NCBI GenBank assembly: GCA_020048935.1
Contig: JAIFLS010000216.1
Location: forward strand, 1-8,303
Source: a bacterium
GTDB taxonomy: Bacteria; Verrucomicrobiota; Kiritimatiellia; UBA8416
DNA: 8,303 nt
Reading direction: 5' to 3'
The notes under the pieces are model-generated. The model searched no databases. It saw only the letters and a list, made by a program, of their open reading frames with translations, and was not told the DNA's origin. The translations under genes were made by a program, and so were the position numbers. Below, piece after piece: positions 5,779 through 8,303 of the stretch; positions within the stretch are counted from its first letter, which is position 1; the number at the start of each line of letters is the position of its first letter.

Positions 5779-6963
5779 ATGAAGATCCTGATTGCTGACA
5801 AGGTTGCACCGAACATGATTGACCAGTTCAAGGCGCTTGGGGCGAACGTGGTCTACGAGCCCGGCGTCACTGCCGAGGCGCTTCCGGGAATTATCGGCGA
5901 CGCCAAGATCCTGGTGGTCCGGTCGAAGAAGGTCACAGCCGAAACCATCGCCGCCGCCGGGAGCCTGAGCCTGATCGTCCGGGCGGGGGCGGGCGTCAAC
6001 ACGATCGATCTGGATGCCGCCTCGCGCAGCGGAACCTACGTCGCCAACTGCCCCGGCAAGAACACCGATGCCGTGGCCGAGCTGGCCATCGGCCTGATGA
6101 TCGCCTGCGATCGAGGGATCGCGGATGCCACGCAGGCGCTGCGGCAGGGCTCCTGGCAAAAGAAGAAATTCGGCAATGCCGCCGGGCTGAAAGGACGCAC
6201 ACTCGGCATCATCGGCACCGGCTCGATCGGGCTGGCCGTGGCCCGGCGCGCCCAGGCACTGGATATGAAGGTGATCGCCTGCTCGCGCAGCCTGACACCG
6301 GAAAAGGCCGACGCGCTTGATATCGGGTTCGCCGCCTCCCCGGTCGAGCTGGCGCGGGTGGCGGATGCCGTCAGCGTGCATGTGGCCGCCTCGGCGCAGA
6401 CCAAGGGCATGCTCGGCAAGGCATTCTTCGATGCCCTGAAACCGGGGGCCATCTTCGTGAACACCGCCCGTGGCGACGTACTCGACCACACCGCCCTGCT
6501 GGCTGCCATCAAGGATAAGGGCATCAAGGCCGGTCTCGACGTGTTCGCGAACGAACCCGCCGGCGCCGAAGGCCCGTTCGAGCAGGTTGAGCTGGCATCG
6601 AAAGTCGTCTGCACCCCCCATATCGGAGCCTCGACGGAACAGTCCGAGGACGCGATTGCCGAGGAGGCGGTCCGGGTAGTGAAGGTGTTCATCGATACCG
6701 GTTTGCCGCCCAACGTCGTCAACGTACGCAAGGTGAAAACGGCAGGTGCCACCGTGGTCATCCGGCATTACAACCGGGTCGGTGTGCTGGCGAATGTGCT
6801 GGGGCAGCTCCGCGACGAGGGCATCAATATCGAGGAGATGCAGAATCTTATCTTCGAGCATGCTGAAGCGGCCTCCTGCACGATCATGGTGGACAAGCAG
6901 CCGTCCGCGGCGGTCCTGAAACAGATCGCTGGCAGCTCGGACATTATCGAGGTCACGTGCTAA
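5779..6963 (+). CDS. serA: D-3-phosphoglycerate dehydrogenase
   Basis: This complete cytoplasmic enzyme of 394 residues oxidises 3-phosphoglycerate to 3-phosphohydroxypyruvate with NAD, the first step of serine synthesis. It starts exactly as the family does (MKILIADKVA). The substrate-side half shows VVRSKKVT and IVRAGAGVNTID (about 46-77). NAD-binding GTGSIG is at 146-151. The catalytic residues of D-2-hydroxyacid dehydrogenases are all present: Arg231 in NTARGDV, Glu259 in FANEPA, and His281 in TPHIGAST. A C-terminal ACT domain (about 325-394; RHYNRVGVLANVLGQLRDEGINIEEM) is the usual site of allosteric serine control. At about 394 residues it is the short ACT form, without the intervening (ASB) domain of the 520-residue type. 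It could in principle be another hydroxyacid dehydrogenase, but the ACT domain and SKKVT/GAGVNTID motifs favour SerA. The next gene starts 25 bp downstream on the same strand. Confidence 0.93.
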   Translation: MKILIADKVAPNMIDQFKALGANVVYEPGVTAEALPGIIGDAKILVVRSKKVTAETIAAAGSLSLIVRAGAGVNTIDLDAASRSGTYVANCPGKNTDAVAELAIGLMIACDRGIADATQALRQGSWQKKKFGNAAGLKGRTLGIIGTGSIGLAVARRAQALDMKVIACSRSLTPEKADALDIGFAASPVELARVADAVSVHVAASAQTKGMLGKAFFDALKPGAIFVNTARGDVLDHTALLAAIKDKGIKAGLDVFANEPAGAEGPFEQVELASKVVCTPHIGASTEQSEDAIAEEAVRVVKVFIDTGLPPNVVNVRKVKTAGATVVIRHYNRVGVLANVLGQLRDEGINIEEMQNLIFEHAEAASCTIMVDKQPSAAVLKQIAGSSDIIEVTC

Positions 6964-6988
6964 CCCTGGGACACGAAAGCGACGCGGT

Positions 6989-8303
6989 ATGACCCTGATT
7001 GGAATGTTCCGGCGATGGTGTTTGCTTCCGGCCATGGTCTGCATGTATGCACTCGCTGCCGGAGGTGTGAACACGGGAGACTTGATGATGATCAAAACGG
7101 AGGGGCAGGAAGCAGGAAACAACGAGGATCTGAACGGTTCACAGGGCAAGATCTTCCATGCCGACATCACCAACCGGCGTTTCGAACTGTTGAAGGAAAC
7201 CGTGTTCGATCCGAAAACGAACGAGGGCCGCTCCCGGCACACGGTTTACTGGACCGACCAGACCCGCTTCGTCAAGGTAGTCACTCAGAATGGATTTGCC
7301 GGCGTGGACAAGCCTGTACGTGTCCATTTTCCCAACCTCAAGGTGGAAAACGCTGATCTGGCGGCGGCAGGACAACCGTTTGTGGTCACGGAGGCGACCG
7401 CGCTGGCACCGGACGATGACGCTGGCCAATTGAAGGTCGATCGGAACAACAAGCTCGGACTGTTCACGCTCGATCCGGCCTCCCCAAAACTGTGGGGCGG
7501 AACCGTGGAACTCGAAGGGCAGGCGGTCGCCGTCCGGCTGCGCGGCCCCAACGCGCAGGTCGCCGTCCGCACCATCGCCAGGGCCTCTGATCTCACCAGC
7601 GGCTTCTGGTCCGTAAAGCTGTCCGGCCAGCGCATTGATGACAGGTTCGTGGCGAGCACCATGGAAATCTATCCGCTGGAGGACCCGCGCGTAATCGACA
7701 ACCCGTCACTGCCGAGGGTACTCGTGATCGGGGACTCGATCAGCATGAACTATCACGAGGCCGCCAAGGCCGCCCTGAAGGGGATCGCCAACTACCACCG
7801 GATCGAGGGCAATGGAGGTCCCGCCGACCGCGGACTCGCCTGCGTTGAACTATGGCTGGGCGATTACACACAGGAAGGCCTGCACTGGGACCTGATCCAG
7901 TTTAATCACGGGCTGCATGACCTCAAGCAGCCCTATGACAGCGAAACCGGCCAGTGGGGAGGACACCAGGTGCCGATCGAGGACTACAAGCGCAGCCTCG
8001 AGCAGATCATCCAGGCACTCAAGAAGACGGGCGCGGTCCTGGCCTGGTGCACGACCACGCCAGTGCCGAACAGTTCACCATCCGGATTCGCCAGACGCAA
8101 GGATGAGGATCTCATCTTTAACGAGGCCGCCCGCGAGGTGATGCGCCGTCACCCCGAAATCCGCATCCACGACGTGAACACATTCATCCGGCAATCAAGC
8201 GCATTCGACAACTGGCGCCAGGGAACCGACGTCCACTTCTGGGGGCAGGCGGAGCAGGCTCTTGTAGGCCAGGAAGTCGCCCGCTTCATCCGGGAGGGAC
8301 TGG
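6989..8303 (+). CDS. Exported SGNH/GDSL-type hydrolase (3' end outside window)
   Basis: The frame is open from ATG 6989 to the window edge (438 residues, no stop). The first 25 residues look like a short export signal: MTLIGMFRRW with two arginines, then the hydrophobic CLLPAMVCMYALA and a likely cut after ALA (about 21-23). Residues about 55-230 are beta-rich and match nothing I can name; such N-terminal sandwiches often accompany SGNH domains. From 241 the SGNH hydrolase fold appears: block I VLVIGDSISMNY with nucleophile Ser250; block III as FNHGLHDL (305-312), where the usual GxND is GLHD; and block V as TDVHFWGQ with His416. The Asp (414) is two rather than three residues before His. The family includes carbohydrate esterases and lipases; given the GH2 neighbour, sugar de-esterification is a reasonable guess. 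No clear ribosome-binding site precedes 6989; ATG 7004 is an alternative start that keeps most of the signal. It probably shares a transcript with serA. Confidence 0.85.
   Translation, partial: MTLIGMFRRWCLLPAMVCMYALAAGGVNTGDLMMIKTEGQEAGNNEDLNGSQGKIFHADITNRRFELLKETVFDPKTNEGRSRHTVYWTDQTRFVKVVTQNGFAGVDKPVRVHFPNLKVENADLAAAGQPFVVTEATALAPDDDAGQLKVDRNNKLGLFTLDPASPKLWGGTVELEGQAVAVRLRGPNAQVAVRTIARASDLTSGFWSVKLSGQRIDDRFVASTMEIYPLEDPRVIDNPSLPRVLVIGDSISMNYHEAAKAALKGIANYHRIEGNGGPADRGLACVELWLGDYTQEGLHWDLIQFNHGLHDLKQPYDSETGQWGGHQVPIEDYKRSLEQIIQALKKTGAVLAWCTTTPVPNSSPSGFARRKDEDLIFNEAAREVMRRHPEIRIHDVNTFIRQSSAFDNWRQGTDVHFWGQAEQALVGQEVARFIREGL

Noticed and set aside
5707..7242. Long minus-strand open frame opposite serA
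   Set aside because: It mirrors serA, whose motifs are complete. It arises from GC-rich codon bias and has no recognisable domain.
7015..7356. Plus-strand open frame overlapping the start of the SGNH gene
   Set aside because: It is in another frame from the continuous 438-codon SGNH frame, with Arg/Gly-rich shadow composition and no motif.

Overview
The window looks like chromosomal DNA from a GC-rich, Gram-negative-type bacterium. The gene mix (a sugar-active GH2 enzyme, a secreted SGNH hydrolase, a Met-rich coiled-coil protein and a precorrin-2 dehydrogenase/GluTR fusion) suggests the Verrucomicrobiota/Kiritimatiellota/Lentisphaerota part of the PVC group. That placement is inferred from protein style only. 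I see no phage, transposase, CRISPR, tRNA or rRNA.

Layout from left to right. (1) 1-702, plus strand: the C-terminal part of a charged coiled-coil protein of unknown function. (2) 703-886: a gap between convergent genes, filled largely by a 94-bp hairpin element. (3) 2281-887, minus strand: a tetrapyrrole gene in which a precorrin-2 dehydrogenase (SirC/Met8/CysG-N type) domain runs into glutamyl-tRNA reductase (HemA). As given it is split into three pieces by two frame changes, near 2070 and 1820. (4) 5227-2357, minus strand: an intact 956-residue GH2 glycoside hydrolase with both catalytic glutamates. (5) 5228-5778: a divergent intergenic region with a second copy of the hairpin element next to the GH2 start, and a 15-bp direct repeat. 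(6) 5779-6963, plus strand: a complete ACT-containing D-3-phosphoglycerate dehydrogenase (SerA), the committed step to serine. (7) 6989-8303, plus strand: an exported SGNH-type hydrolase running off the right edge, 25 bp behind serA.

The two most unusual things are these. First, the hairpin elements are built from degenerate heptanucleotides (CAAC-NN-C on one arm, the complement on the other) around a 16-nt loop; both copies have the same loop length and similar loop sequence. Second, the tetrapyrrole fusion gene carries two internal lesions. By comparison with the families, each looks like a short deletion (about 52 and about 29 nt) rather than a one-base slip, and together they restore the original frame. 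Whether this is a real pseudogene or an assembly fault cannot be settled from the sequence alone.

The genes do not form an obvious single pathway. SerA and HemA are housekeeping biosynthesis, while the GH2 and SGNH proteins fit carbohydrate or carbohydrate-ester breakdown.
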